From: Gemmata massiliana
GTDB lineage: Bacteria; Planctomycetota; Planctomycetia; Gemmatales; Gemmataceae
NCBI RefSeq assembly: GCF_901538265.1
Contig: NZ_LR593886.1
Coordinates: 6,469,738 to 6,533,737, forward strand
DNA length: 64,000 nt
Direction: 5' to 3'
Positions 45,182 through 53,662 of this stretch are shown piece after piece (within the stretch, counting starts at the first letter, position 1; each line of letters opens with the position of its first letter). The notes beneath the pieces are model-generated. The model was not told where the DNA came from. It worked only from the letters and a program-made list of their open reading frames with translations, and did no database searches. The position numbers and the translations under genes were made by a program.

Positions 45182-46027
45182 CTACTTTTCGAGCGCCCGG
45201 TGCGCGCAGAAGTGCGGGAGCTTGGGGTCGCGGTTGGCCGGGTGCTTCTTCGCGCTCCAAACGAGTTCGTCGCCCAGTTTGACCTCGAGCCCGCCGGACG
45301 TGGCGCGGGCGAACGCGCACTGCCACTCGGCGCTCTCGGCGGTGCCGACGGCTTCGAGGGCCAGCACCACCTCGGGATCGGTACCCTGGACGTAGGCGAA
45401 GAGGGCGCCGTCGAGCAACTTCGGGTCGCGCTCCTTGACCCCGGTGAAGTCGTACCGGTGGAGCGGGCGCGGGAGCAGGCGGAGCGCCTCCTGGTCGGAG
45501 TTGTCGGCCGCCCACCCGGTCATAGTGGCCTTGAAGCCCTCGGCGATGGTCTTCATTTGCCGCAAGCGCTCGGCCGCGGTCTTCGCGGGCGCTGGAGCCT
45601 TTGGCACCGCCTTGAACTCGACCCCGGTCGCTTCCGGCGACCAGATGACGGTGTCGCCGTCGCGGGCGAACAGCTTGGTCCCGCGGGCCAGCGAGTCGAA
45701 TTCGTGGACCATTTTCCCCTGCCACGGGTAGATGCTGGCGACGACCGCGGGGCGCCCGTTGTGTACCCAAACCACCATCATCGCCTCGCCCTCCTGCCCG
45801 CGAACCACGTTGCGCCAGCGGAGGACCGGGACGGGGGCCAGTTTGGTCGCGCCCTCTTCGGGGAACACGTCGTACCAGTTCACCGACTTCTCGATGGCCT
45901 CGTTGAGCTTCTTCGGCTCTTCGGGCGGGTCGGTTTTGGCGGGCGGTTGCGCACGGGTCGCCGGTACCAGCACGAGGCACCACACCAGCCCGACGGCCAG
46001 CGTCCGAATAGCTTTCGGGACGGTCAT
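45182..46027 (-). CDS. Secreted paralogue family, copy I
   Basis: 281 residues from ATG 46027, preceded by AAGGAG; signal AIRTLAVGLVWCLVLVPATRA. Landmarks: VPVLRWRNVVRGQEGEA, VVWVHNGRPAVVASIY, EFDSLARGTKLFARDG, VIWSPEATGVEFKAVP, ERLRQMKTIAEGFKA, LRLLPRPLHRYD, KLLDGALFAYVQGTDPEVV, WQCAFARATSG, LVWSAKKHP. It is divergent from copy J, with a 264-base region between that has a matching palindrome near each start. Exported; function unknown. Confidence 0.75.
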   Translation of the reverse strand: MTVPKAIRTLAVGLVWCLVLVPATRAQPPAKTDPPEEPKKLNEAIEKSVNWYDVFPEEGATKLAPVPVLRWRNVVRGQEGEAMMVVWVHNGRPAVVASIYPWQGKMVHEFDSLARGTKLFARDGDTVIWSPEATGVEFKAVPKAPAPAKTAAERLRQMKTIAEGFKATMTGWAADNSDQEALRLLPRPLHRYDFTGVKERDPKLLDGALFAYVQGTDPEVVLALEAVGTAESAEWQCAFARATSGGLEVKLGDELVWSAKKHPANRDPKLPHFCAHRALEK

Positions 46028-46074
46028 CGCAGCTCCTTCGTCGGGGGTTCAAAGTCGCTCCGCGCCACGCTGCA

Positions 46075-46089
46075 GACATTTTGTCTTGA
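46075..46089. promoter_or_regulatory. Palindromic site GACA-N3-TGTC upstream of copy I
   Basis: GACATTTTGTC (46075-46085) is a perfect inverted repeat of GACA/TGTC around TTT and is followed by TTGA. It lies 48 bases upstream of the copy I start. The same palindrome with an AAA centre and the same TTGA lies at 46225-46239. Likely operator or part of a promoter; the binding protein is unknown. Confidence 0.4.
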
Positions 46090-46224
46090 ATCATACCCAA
46101 TCGGCTCTATGAGATAAACCACAATTTGCGACGCGCGGAGTACGTTTTGACTTCTTCCTCAGACTCGCCTTTGCCAGTGCCCCTCAGATGTGGACCGCCA
46201 TGCCTTGACCGCGCGGCAAAAGAT

Positions 46225-46239
46225 GACAAAATGTCTTGA
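46225..46239. promoter_or_regulatory. Palindromic site GACA-N3-TGTC upstream of copy J
   Basis: GACAAAATGTC (46225-46235) plus TTGA. It lies 57 bases upstream of the copy J start. TCTTGA followed 17 bases later by TTAAGC could be a weak sigma-70-type promoter overlapping it. Shared with the site at 46075-46089, which suggests that the divergent copies I and J answer to one regulator. Confidence 0.4.
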
Positions 46240-46291
46240 TCCCCGAGAGTGGTCGTTTAAGCCCGGAAATCTTGCTCTGTGGAGTTCCCGA

Positions 46292-47113
46292 ATGGCTACC
46301 CTGAAGTGGCTCCTGAGCCTCGGTATCGTCGCCGGAGTGTCGGTCGGCGCGTTCTCGGCCGGTGACGACGATCGGGAATCGGCCAAGCGCGTGGAGGAAC
46401 TCGCCGGCACCTACGAGTTCTTCACGGACGCCGGTTTGAAGACGAAGTTCGAGCGCCAGCCGAAGCCGCTGCTCAAGTACACGAACCCTGTTCGCGGCGA
46501 GGTCTACGGCAACGTGTTCGTGTGGACGCACCAGGGCCGCCCGGAGGTGATCGGGGCGGTCTTCGATTACCGCAGCGAGCGCACTCTTTACAGCGAGATG
46601 CACACCCTGGCGCGCGGCGGGGTCGTCGCCCGGCGCGACGGAAAGGAGTTCTGGAAACCGTCGGAAGCCGGGGCGAAATTCCGGGCCGTTCCCGGCGCAC
46701 CGGTTCCGGCCGATACGGACAAAGCGCGGCTCCTACAGATGCGCGAACTGGCCCGCGGTTTCGCGGTCGAGCGGAAGCACCCGGAGCACGGAAAAGAAGC
46801 CATGCGGATGATGGCGCACCCCATCTTCCGGTACGACTCGCCCCAAACCAAGACGCTCGACGGTGCCATCTTCGTGTTCGTCGACGAGACCACCGATCCC
46901 GAGGTGTACCTGTTGCTGGAAGCTTCCGGGGGCGACAAACCGACCTGGCAGTTCGCGCTCGCGCGGATGAACATCGTTGAGTTCCGGGCGGAGTACAAAA
47001 ACGAAACGGTCTGGAGCGTTAAGGAAGTGGATTGGGCGACTGTTTACGACCGCCACGAACCGTATGCCATCGTTCGCGAAAAGCCGTCCCGTGGGTTCGT
47101 GCGAAAACCGTGA
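46292..47113 (+). CDS. Secreted paralogue family, copy J
   Basis: 273 residues. ATG 46292 is chosen (GGAG upstream, signal TLKWLLSLGIVAGVSVGAFS). Landmarks: PKPLLKYTNPVRGEVYG, FVWTHQGRPEVIGAVF, EMHTLARGGVVARRDG, EFWKPSEAGAKFRAVPGAPV, ARLLQMRELARGFAV, MRMMAHPIFRYD, LDGAIFVFVDETTDPEVYL, WQFALARMNIVE, ETVWSVKEV. Together with A and B it has the LRWTNP..YG pattern near the start and so forms a third subgroup. Exported; function unknown. Confidence 0.75.
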   Translation: MATLKWLLSLGIVAGVSVGAFSAGDDDRESAKRVEELAGTYEFFTDAGLKTKFERQPKPLLKYTNPVRGEVYGNVFVWTHQGRPEVIGAVFDYRSERTLYSEMHTLARGGVVARRDGKEFWKPSEAGAKFRAVPGAPVPADTDKARLLQMRELARGFAVERKHPEHGKEAMRMMAHPIFRYDSPQTKTLDGAIFVFVDETTDPEVYLLLEASGGDKPTWQFALARMNIVEFRAEYKNETVWSVKEVDWATVYDRHEPYAIVREKPSRGFVRKP

Positions 47114-47282
47114 GGCCCGCGCCTGGGTAGGCTCAGTCGGCAACCCCGGCGCCCGGTGTGCGTGGTCGCCGGGGTACGCCGAGACGGTGGGAAGGCTCAA
47201 TCGATTGAGCGCTCGGCGCCCCTTTAAAAGCCCAACCGTTCGAGGGGTCAAATCGACGTTCTATTTCACAAAACACAACGCG

Positions 47283-47317
47283 GCCCAGGACTGCCGGTTG
47301 TCGCGGCAGTCCTGGGC
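47283..47317 (-). terminator. Strong hairpin downstream of the sigma-WD40 gene
   Basis: GCCCAGGACTGCCG (47283-47296) and CGGCAGTCCTGGGC (47304-47317) pair perfectly over 14 bp with a 7-base loop. It starts 16 bases beyond the stop codon of the sigma-WD40 gene on the minus strand. The following minus-strand sequence is T-rich (GTTGTGTTTTGTG) but not a pure T-run. Probable terminator. Confidence 0.65.
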
Positions 47318-47332
47318 GCGAAGTCATGTGGT

Positions 47333-50300
47333 TCACTTCCGGTCCAACCGGTCCAGCGCGGCGCGGGCTTCCGTGGTCAGTCGCGCTTTCGGTGCTCCCT
47401 CCGCCAGGGCGGTCAGCAATTTACGAGCTTCGGGGCCGGGCACCTGCTCCAACACTTCTATAGCTCGAAGCCGGCGCCACAGTTCCCGCCCCTGGAGCCG
47501 GGCCACGAGCTGTTCCAGACGCCGCACGGCTTCCGGTGACGGGTTGCCGACCAGTGCCTTCCGGAGCGCGGGTTCGGCCGCCTCCCCCATCCGTTCGAGA
47601 TCCTGAGTCGCTCGCTCCCGGACCGCGAACTGTTCGTGATCCAGGTTGCCGATCGCCTCAGCAACCTTCTCCGCATCCGCCGGGACGACGGGCTTCAGGC
47701 GCGGCTCGATCAGCGGAACCGCTTGAGCCGGCACGGACCGGAGCGCGCAGACGGCTCGGTACGCGGTGGCGGCGTCCGGCGCGGCCAGGTCGGTCCACGC
47801 GGCGGTAAGCTGATCGGCGCGGAGTGGGGCCGGTGGGTTCTCGCGGGCGCGCTGACCGGTCGCGTCCCACAACAGCGCGGATGCGTCCGCGCTACCCGAG
47901 GCGATCACGCGACCGTCCGGCGAAACGGCCACACACACCACCGGAGCCTGGTGCCCATTGAAGCGGTGCCGGACCCGGCCGGTTGCGATTTCCCACACGA
48001 CCACCGCCTTACCGTGCTGACCGCCGCCGATCAGGGTGCGCCCGTCGGGCGAGAAAACCAAACTGTCGCACGAGTCCTCTCCGGGTCCGCGCTCCACCCA
48101 CACCTCTTTGCCGGTCGCCACCTCCCGCAAGCGGGTGACCGATACCCCGCGGTCGCGCTCGATCGCCCGCGCCGCGGACGCGAGATATTTACCGTCCGGG
48201 GAGAAGGTCGCGTCCGTGACCCGCGGCTCCGGAAGCTCGCGGACGAGTTTGCCGGTCGCCGTGTCCCAGAGCCGGATCGAGCCGTTCTGGACCGACGCCA
48301 AAGTCGTCCCGTCTGGCGAGAGCGCCAGCCGGAACACAAAGGTCCGTTGGGGCGCGCCGAGGTCGTGGAGGAGCCGGCCGGTCGCGAAATCCCAGAGGTA
48401 CATGCGCTCGTCGTTCCCCGACGTGGCAATCACCTTAGCGGCACGGTCTAGCACCAAACAGCGGATCCCGTTCCGGTGGGCCGCGAAGTGCCGGACCTCC
48501 TTACCGCTCGCCGCGTCGAGGAAATGGACCTTGTCCCAGCCGCCGCGAACGACGGTCTGCCCGTCGGGGGTGAAGGCCACGGGGCCGCCACTCGGCCAGC
48601 GGGCAATCATCTTCCCATTGGCCGCGTCCCAAAGCCGGATCGCCCCGTCCTCTCGGCTCGCCACCTGTCGACCGTTGGGCGAGAACGCCAACTCCAGGAT
48701 GTCCTTGTCCGGGGCCTCGGCGCGGGCATAGGGCTTGCCGGTCGCGACCTCCCACAAGCGCATCGTGTGGTCGCCCCCGTCATGGGAATCACTCGAAGTC
48801 GCCAGGGTCCGTCCGTCCGGGGATAGGGCCAGTACCGCGATCCCGTCGTCGTGGGCGCGGAACTCTCGTTCCTTCTTCCCGGTCTTCGCGTCCCAGAACC
48901 GAACGAACCCGTCGGCGTGGCCGGTGGCGACGGCTTTGCCGTCTGAAGTAAAGAGGGGGGCGTGCGGGAGGCGCCCCTCTGGGAGCTCCGCGGTCCAGAG
49001 AGTTTTCCCCCCTGGGATCTCGGTTAATTGAAGGCTGCGGCGCGCGTGACTGATCGCGGCCAGGGTCTTTCCGTCCGGAGAGAACGTCAGCGAACTGAAC
49101 CGCGCACCTGCATCGATCCCTAGGAGCGCCGACCGGTGGGTGGACGGGTCGAACAGGTGAATCCCTCGCTCGTCCGCGGCCGCGAGGGTCTTGCCGTCGG
49201 GCGAGAACGTTCCCGTCGCGACGGCCCCCTTCCGCTCCTTGAGCGCGTACAGTTCTTTGCCAGTCTCCACATCGGCCAATCGGAACACCGGCTCGTCCGG
49301 GTCCGTGTTCGTGGGTCCGTATGCCACCGTCTTGCCGTCGGGGGCGAAGGCCACCCACCCGGCCCGGCCGGTCAATCGGTGGCGCTCCCGACCGGTCGCC
49401 GCCTCGCACAGGCACGCCGACCCGTTGATCCGCGCCATTGCCAGGGTTTTCCCGTCCGGGGAGAACGCCAAGCCGAGGATCACCTCGAACCCCGGGAGGC
49501 GCGAGTCCTCGCCGTTGAACCGCAGAAGTTCCTTTCCGGTGGCGGACTCCCAGACGTGGACGCGCGCGTGAAAACCGGCCGAGGCCACGGTCTTGCCGTC
49601 GGGGGCGAAGGCGATCGCGCGGACGTGCGCACCGTCCCGGAACCGGACCGTTCCCAGGCGTGCCAGGGCGTCGACCGGGAGCGGATCGCCGAACGTGTCC
49701 ACGGGCGCCAGCGCCTCGGTCTTCTCACTAGCAGTAGCAAGCGGAGCGGTCTTCTCCCCCGCCGGGGGCCGGTCGCCCGGGGACCACGCGGCCCAAACCA
49801 GAACCGCGCTCAAGGTCGCCCCGGCCAGCACGAGCGCCGCCCTCGCGCTCGTCCGGTTCGCCTCACCGAAGAGCGCGAGGACACGGGGCGGCGGGCTCGC
49901 TCCGGCGGCGTGATCGGCCACCGCGCGGGTGAGAGGCACGGACACAGCGGGCGCCGCGGTCGGAGACAGGATGCCGGCGATCAAGCCGCCTCCGAGCGTC
50001 GCCCCGCGAGCCGTCATCCGCTCCTTCAGGAGCGTCCGGGCCGCGTCCAACCGGCGCCGCAGCGTGCTCTGGCTCCACCCGAGTTGCCGGGCCGCTTCGT
50101 CCTGGGTCCGGCCGTCGAGGTAGCAGGCCAGCAGCGGGGCGCGGTACCGGTCTGGGAGGCGGGCCAACTCGTCGTCGAGGGCCGTGAGCAGGTCGGTCCA
50201 ATCGGGGGACGGTTCTGAAGGGGGCACGGCCCTCGACGGGCGGATGAGACGCCCCCGAGCGGCCTCCCGCCGGCGGGCCTTCGACGCGACCCGCCGAGCG

Positions 50301-50572
50301 ACCCCGAACAACCAACTCGCGACCGCCGCAGGATTAGTCAGTCCCCCGGCCTTACGAGCGAGGGTTAGAAACGTGGCTTGGAAGGCGTCATCGGCGAGTT
50401 CCGAGTCGCGGGCGGCCCGGCGGCAGACGCCAAGAACCATCGGACCGTGTCGGCGGACCAGTTCGGCGAAGGCGTCCTGGTCAGCGGCTGTCACGAAACG
50501 TTCAACCAGTCCTCCGTCGGAGTCTGGTGCGGCGCTCAGACGAGCGGCAACGAGTGGTCGGAATCGGGACAC
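47333..50572 (-). CDS. ECF sigma factor fused through a membrane helix to WD40 repeats
   Basis: 1079 residues. GTG 50572 is chosen because GGAGG lies 8 bases upstream and the protein then begins SRFRPLVAARL as in related proteins. Sigma region 2 at about 22-100 (FAELVRRHGPMVLGVCRRAA, DDAFQATFLTLARKAG, WLFGVARRVA), region 4 at about 125-185 (LPDRYRAPLLACYLDGRTQD, LGWSQSTLRRRLDAARTLL). A single membrane helix at about 242-262 (RAALVLAGATLSAVLVWAA), then about 13 WD40 blades (FAPDGKTVASAG, WDAKTGKKEREF) and a C-terminal HEAT-like helical part. The sigma part faces the cytoplasm and the propeller the outside. A planctomycete-specific architecture. No anti-sigma gene adjoins. Confidence 0.88.
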   Translation of the reverse strand: MSRFRPLVAARLSAAPDSDGGLVERFVTAADQDAFAELVRRHGPMVLGVCRRAARDSELADDAFQATFLTLARKAGGLTNPAAVASWLFGVARRVASKARRREAARGRLIRPSRAVPPSEPSPDWTDLLTALDDELARLPDRYRAPLLACYLDGRTQDEAARQLGWSQSTLRRRLDAARTLLKERMTARGATLGGGLIAGILSPTAAPAVSVPLTRAVADHAAGASPPPRVLALFGEANRTSARAALVLAGATLSAVLVWAAWSPGDRPPAGEKTAPLATASEKTEALAPVDTFGDPLPVDALARLGTVRFRDGAHVRAIAFAPDGKTVASAGFHARVHVWESATGKELLRFNGEDSRLPGFEVILGLAFSPDGKTLAMARINGSACLCEAATGRERHRLTGRAGWVAFAPDGKTVAYGPTNTDPDEPVFRLADVETGKELYALKERKGAVATGTFSPDGKTLAAADERGIHLFDPSTHRSALLGIDAGARFSSLTFSPDGKTLAAISHARRSLQLTEIPGGKTLWTAELPEGRLPHAPLFTSDGKAVATGHADGFVRFWDAKTGKKEREFRAHDDGIAVLALSPDGRTLATSSDSHDGGDHTMRLWEVATGKPYARAEAPDKDILELAFSPNGRQVASREDGAIRLWDAANGKMIARWPSGGPVAFTPDGQTVVRGGWDKVHFLDAASGKEVRHFAAHRNGIRCLVLDRAAKVIATSGNDERMYLWDFATGRLLHDLGAPQRTFVFRLALSPDGTTLASVQNGSIRLWDTATGKLVRELPEPRVTDATFSPDGKYLASAARAIERDRGVSVTRLREVATGKEVWVERGPGEDSCDSLVFSPDGRTLIGGGQHGKAVVVWEIATGRVRHRFNGHQAPVVCVAVSPDGRVIASGSADASALLWDATGQRARENPPAPLRADQLTAAWTDLAAPDAATAYRAVCALRSVPAQAVPLIEPRLKPVVPADAEKVAEAIGNLDHEQFAVRERATQDLERMGEAAEPALRKALVGNPSPEAVRRLEQLVARLQGRELWRRLRAIEVLEQVPGPEARKLLTALAEGAPKARLTTEARAALDRLDRK

Positions 50573-50762
50573 GGTTCGATCCTCCTTGCCCCATACTGCC
50601 GCCCCATCGCCCCAAGTGCTCACAAAATTCCTGTTCTCGACACTCGCGCAAGCCTTTGCAACTCGGTTTCTCTTGCGGCTTATCGAAAGAACGAAGCGTG
50701 AGAACTGAGCGGTACACACAATTACTCCGACCGTGGGACCGATGTGGAGCCTCTAATTTAGT

Positions 50763-50780
50763 TGACTGACTACTCACTCT
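50763..50780. promoter_or_regulatory. Probable TetR operator upstream of the TetR gene
   Basis: TGACTGACT (50763-50771) followed by ACTCACTCT, an imperfect inverted repeat (6 of 9 positions). The same half-site occurs before the next gene at 51382. It ends 17 bases before the TetR start codon, a normal place for autorepression. Confidence 0.5.
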
Positions 50781-50797
50781 TCGTTATTATTGGTGAC

Positions 50798-51364
50798 ATG
50801 GCCCGGCCTAAAAGTGCAGATAAGCGGAACGCGATTATGGCGGCAGCGACCCGCGTAATCGTTACCCACGGGCTCGGGGCCTCGACCGCACTGATCGCTC
50901 AAGAGGCGGGTATCTCGAACGGCTCGCTGTTCACCTACTTCGAGACCAAAGCCGAACTGTTCAACGCTCTTTATCTGGAACTGAAGACCGCGATGGCGTC
51001 CGCAGCCCTAGAGGGGCTGCCGGTCGGGGCCGAGCTTCGCGAACAGGTATTTCACGTCTGGTCGAATTGGATGCGCTGGGCCGCGTCCAATTCCGACAAA
51101 CGGCGAGCGGTGCCAAAGCTCGCCGTGTCCGATGACATTACTCCCGCGACTCGCGCCGCTGGTCACAAAACGATGGGCCTCGTCGCCGAGTTGTTGGAGC
51201 GAAGTCGCGCGAACGGCCCCATGCGAACCGTTCCGATGGGTTTCGTGGCCGCAATCATGAACGCCCTCGCCGAGGCCACGATGGACTTCATCGCGCAAGA
51301 TCCCGCCAACGCGGACAAGCACAGCCGGGTCGGTTTCGAGGCCTTTTGGCGCGTGCTGAATTGA
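50798..51364 (+). CDS. TetR-family transcriptional regulator
   Basis: 188 residues from ATG 50798; an earlier GTT/ATG-less extension is unlikely. The HTH is at the N-terminus: RNAIMAAATRVIVTHGLGAS, TALIAQEAGISNGSLFTYF, ETKAELFNALYLEL. The C-terminal ligand-binding domain is helical (REQVFHVWSNWMRWA, HKTMGLVAELLERS, FVAAIMNALAEATMDF). TetR proteins repress nearby genes until a small molecule binds. The membrane PQQ-propeller gene follows in the same direction after 72 bases, with a TGACTGACT half-site in front of each gene, so it is the likely target. Confidence 0.88.
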   Translation: MARPKSADKRNAIMAAATRVIVTHGLGASTALIAQEAGISNGSLFTYFETKAELFNALYLELKTAMASAALEGLPVGAELREQVFHVWSNWMRWAASNSDKRRAVPKLAVSDDITPATRAAGHKTMGLVAELLERSRANGPMRTVPMGFVAAIMNALAEATMDFIAQDPANADKHSRVGFEAFWRVLN

Positions 51365-51381
51365 TTTTTTCGCCTCGATAA

Positions 51382-51399
51382 TGACTGACTAGACAGGCA
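51382..51399. promoter_or_regulatory. Probable TetR operator upstream of the PQQ-propeller gene
   Basis: TGACTGACT (51382-51390) followed by AGACAGGCA (51391-51399), an inverted repeat with 7 of 9 matches to AGTCAGTCA. It lies 38 bases before the next start codon and shares its left half with the site at 50763. Confidence 0.55.
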
Positions 51400-51436
51400 T
51401 TTAAGATCGCTACCAAACTCCAAGGAGCCCCCGATC

Positions 51437-53173
51437 ATGAGTACGACCGCCGACGCCCCAGTCGCTCGCGGACCGGCCCGAGTCTGGTTCGGGTTACTGA
51501 TTCTTGCCTCCATCGCAGCGGCCTGGATCGTGACGCCCTGGCTCGCGCCGCGGTCGCTGGCGAACATGATTGCCTTTGTCGCGGCGCCGTTGCTCGGCGC
51601 GGGCGCGGCCGTCGGCTGGTGGGTGTTCGCCGCGCGCGTGCGAGGGCCGTTCCGCTGGGCCGTCCCGGTACTGGTGCTCGTGCCACTCGTGGCGCTGGCG
51701 GTCACACTCCACAAGGGCAACGAGTTACTCGTGGTGGTCTACGGCCTGGTCGCGGCGCTCGCGGTGTGGCTCGGCTGGCTCGCCGTGAGTGCGCCGCTCC
51801 CCATCGCGATCCGGCGGAACGGCCTACTCGTCCTCCTCACCGGGTTGTGGGTCGTCGTCGGAATGCTGAAGGTCAACGGCACCGACGCGGACATCGTCCC
51901 GCACCTGCGCTGGCGCTGGCAACTATCGGACGAGGAGCGGTTCCTCGCCGAGAGGTCGTCCGCGGCCCCGGCGCCGGCGGACGGGAAGCCGGTGGAGGTC
52001 GGTCCGGGCGACTGGCCCGGGTTCCGCGGGGCGAAGCGCGACGCGGTGCTGACCGGCACGAAACTCGACCCGGACTGGGCGGCGCGCCCCCCCGAGTTGG
52101 TGTGGAAGAAGCGCGTCGGACCCGGGTGGGGGTCGTTCGCACTGGCGGGCGGGAAGCTGTTCACGCAGGAGCAGCGCGGGCCGGACGAGACGGTCGTCTG
52201 CTACGACGCAGCGACCGGCGTCGAGGTGTGGGAGTTCAAGACGCCCGGTCGGTTCGAGGAGTCGATCTCCGGGGCCGGCCCGCGCGCGACGCCGACGGTA
52301 CATGGCACGAAGTTGTACACCCAGGGAGCGAACGGGCAAGTCCACCGGCTCGACGCCGCGACCGGCAAACTCGACTGGACGGCCGACGTGGTCGCGGCCG
52401 GCGGGAAGCTGCCGCAATGGGGCTTCGCCGCGTCTCCGCTGGTAACCAACGGCCTGGTGATCTTGTACGCCGGGGGCGGGACCGATAGGGGAACTGTCGC
52501 GTTCAAGGCCGATACCGGCGAGCTCGCCTGGATCGCGGGGAACGCCAAACACGGCTACACCTCCGCTCACCCGGCCGACCTCGGCGGCGTATCGCAAGTG
52601 CTGGTCGTGTCCGACTACGGTCTCGAATCCTTCCGCCCGACCGACGGCGCGAAGCTGTGGGAACACACCTGGCCCCTCGGGGGCGGGAACCGTGCGACGC
52701 AGCCGCTAGTTCTGTCGGATACGGACGTGATGATCGGCACCGGGGTCGGCGGGGACCAGGGTGTGCGACGGCTCCGGGTAACAAAGACGGGCGACACCTG
52801 GGACGTCAAGACCGTGTGGAGCACGCGGGGGGCGCGACCGTACTTCAACGACGGCGTGGTCGTCGGCGGGCACTTCTACGGGTTCGACGACGGCCGGTTC
52901 TGTTGCGTCGACCTGGCGAACGGCAAGCAGGTGTGGAAAGACACTGCCTACGGCCACGGGCAGGTGCTCGCGCTGGCGAACCAGGGGCTGTTGCTGGTGC
53001 AGGCCGAAAGCGGGGCGGTGGCGCTGGTGGAGGCGAGCCCGGCCGACTTCAGCGAACTGGCGAAGGTGCCGGCCCTGACCGGCAAGACTTGGAACCACCC
53101 CGTTGTGGCACACGGCTTCCTGTACGTCCGGAACGGCCAGGAGGCCGCGTGCTTCCGCCTACCAACGAAGTGA
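51437..53173 (+). CDS. Membrane-anchored PQQ-like beta-propeller protein
   Basis: 578 residues from ATG 51437 with AAGGAGC upstream. Four membrane helices in the first 145 residues (VWFGLLILASIAAAWIVTPW, IAFVAAPLLGAGAAVGWWVF, WAVPVLVLVPLVALAV, LVVVYGLVAALAVWLGWLAV), a fifth (LLVLLTGLWVVVGML), then an exported domain of PQQ/pyrrolo-quinoline-like blades: WPGFRGAKRDAV, AYDAATG-type repeats (CYDAATGVEVWEFKTPG, RLDAATGKLDWTADVV, CVDLANGKQVWKD). These propellers may bind cofactor like alcohol dehydrogenases or act as scaffold; the calcium and Trp sites cannot be judged by eye. Probably controlled by the TetR protein upstream. Confidence 0.82.
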   Translation: MSTTADAPVARGPARVWFGLLILASIAAAWIVTPWLAPRSLANMIAFVAAPLLGAGAAVGWWVFAARVRGPFRWAVPVLVLVPLVALAVTLHKGNELLVVVYGLVAALAVWLGWLAVSAPLPIAIRRNGLLVLLTGLWVVVGMLKVNGTDADIVPHLRWRWQLSDEERFLAERSSAAPAPADGKPVEVGPGDWPGFRGAKRDAVLTGTKLDPDWAARPPELVWKKRVGPGWGSFALAGGKLFTQEQRGPDETVVCYDAATGVEVWEFKTPGRFEESISGAGPRATPTVHGTKLYTQGANGQVHRLDAATGKLDWTADVVAAGGKLPQWGFAASPLVTNGLVILYAGGGTDRGTVAFKADTGELAWIAGNAKHGYTSAHPADLGGVSQVLVVSDYGLESFRPTDGAKLWEHTWPLGGGNRATQPLVLSDTDVMIGTGVGGDQGVRRLRVTKTGDTWDVKTVWSTRGARPYFNDGVVVGGHFYGFDDGRFCCVDLANGKQVWKDTAYGHGQVLALANQGLLLVQAESGAVALVEASPADFSELAKVPALTGKTWNHPVVAHGFLYVRNGQEAACFRLPTK

Positions 53174-53423
53174 ACGTCGTCTGAGGTACCGCCTCGGTCG
53201 GTGCAAGAAATGAAATCGATTGGCGACCGAAACCCTCGGGTGAGTCCAACATCACCGCCGCAAACAATCAAACGAAAAAGCCCCGCGGCACGATGTCCCG
53301 GGGCTTGGAAGAGTGCGCATTCGAGACGAGATGTAATGATTCGCGTTCAGTCGGAACCGCGTGCGGCCCCCGCTCACCACGGTCCGCAGAGAGATGTTCA
53401 AATCGGGCGCGTGTCGCGGAGTC
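53174..53423. other. Intergenic region, no gene seen apart from a hairpin
   Basis: Short open frames on both strands lack Shine-Dalgarno sites and protein-like sequence. It holds one terminator-like hairpin at 53278-53306 oriented for the minus strand, listed separately. Confidence 0.4.
53278..53306 (-). terminator. Intrinsic terminator oriented to the minus strand
   Basis: AAGCCCCG (53278-53285) pairs with CGGGGCTT (53299-53306), loop 13 bases. The run of A at 53275-53279 becomes a T-run on the minus strand, so it ends transcription coming from the right. No minus-strand gene is seen upstream until 58 kb. It may also weakly end the plus-strand PQQ gene. Confidence 0.6.
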
Positions 53424-53594
53424 ATGAATCAGCGCATCAGGCTCCTCAAATTGTGCCGGCACCTCACCGTGGGCCGCGAGCAAAGCACCCGCTCGGATAA
53501 AGCGATGATCCAATTGGCCGTGATTCGGCTCGCGCTCCGGCGCCTCCGCCCGACCAACGACAAGGCCCCGTTTCGCTACCGCAATGCCTCATAA
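53424..53594 (+). pseudogene. Transposase C-terminal scrap (IS5-like)
   Basis: About 56 residues open with RIRLLKLCRHLTVGRE and contain SDKAMIQLAVIRLALRRLRP, which is like the end of IS5-family transposases (EAMI.LA.IRL.LRRL). No DDE core lies upstream, so it would be the 3' relic of an old insertion. The match is short and could be chance. Confidence 0.35.
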
Positions 53595-53662
53595 CCCTAT
53601 GGAACGGTCCGTTAGCCTATATTAGTTCGGACGGCGCCTTCGTACTTCTTCCGGGACAACCC

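Noticed and set aside
53268..53513. 81-codon minus-strand gene
   Set aside because: Its last codons run through an intrinsic terminator and it lacks a ribosome site.
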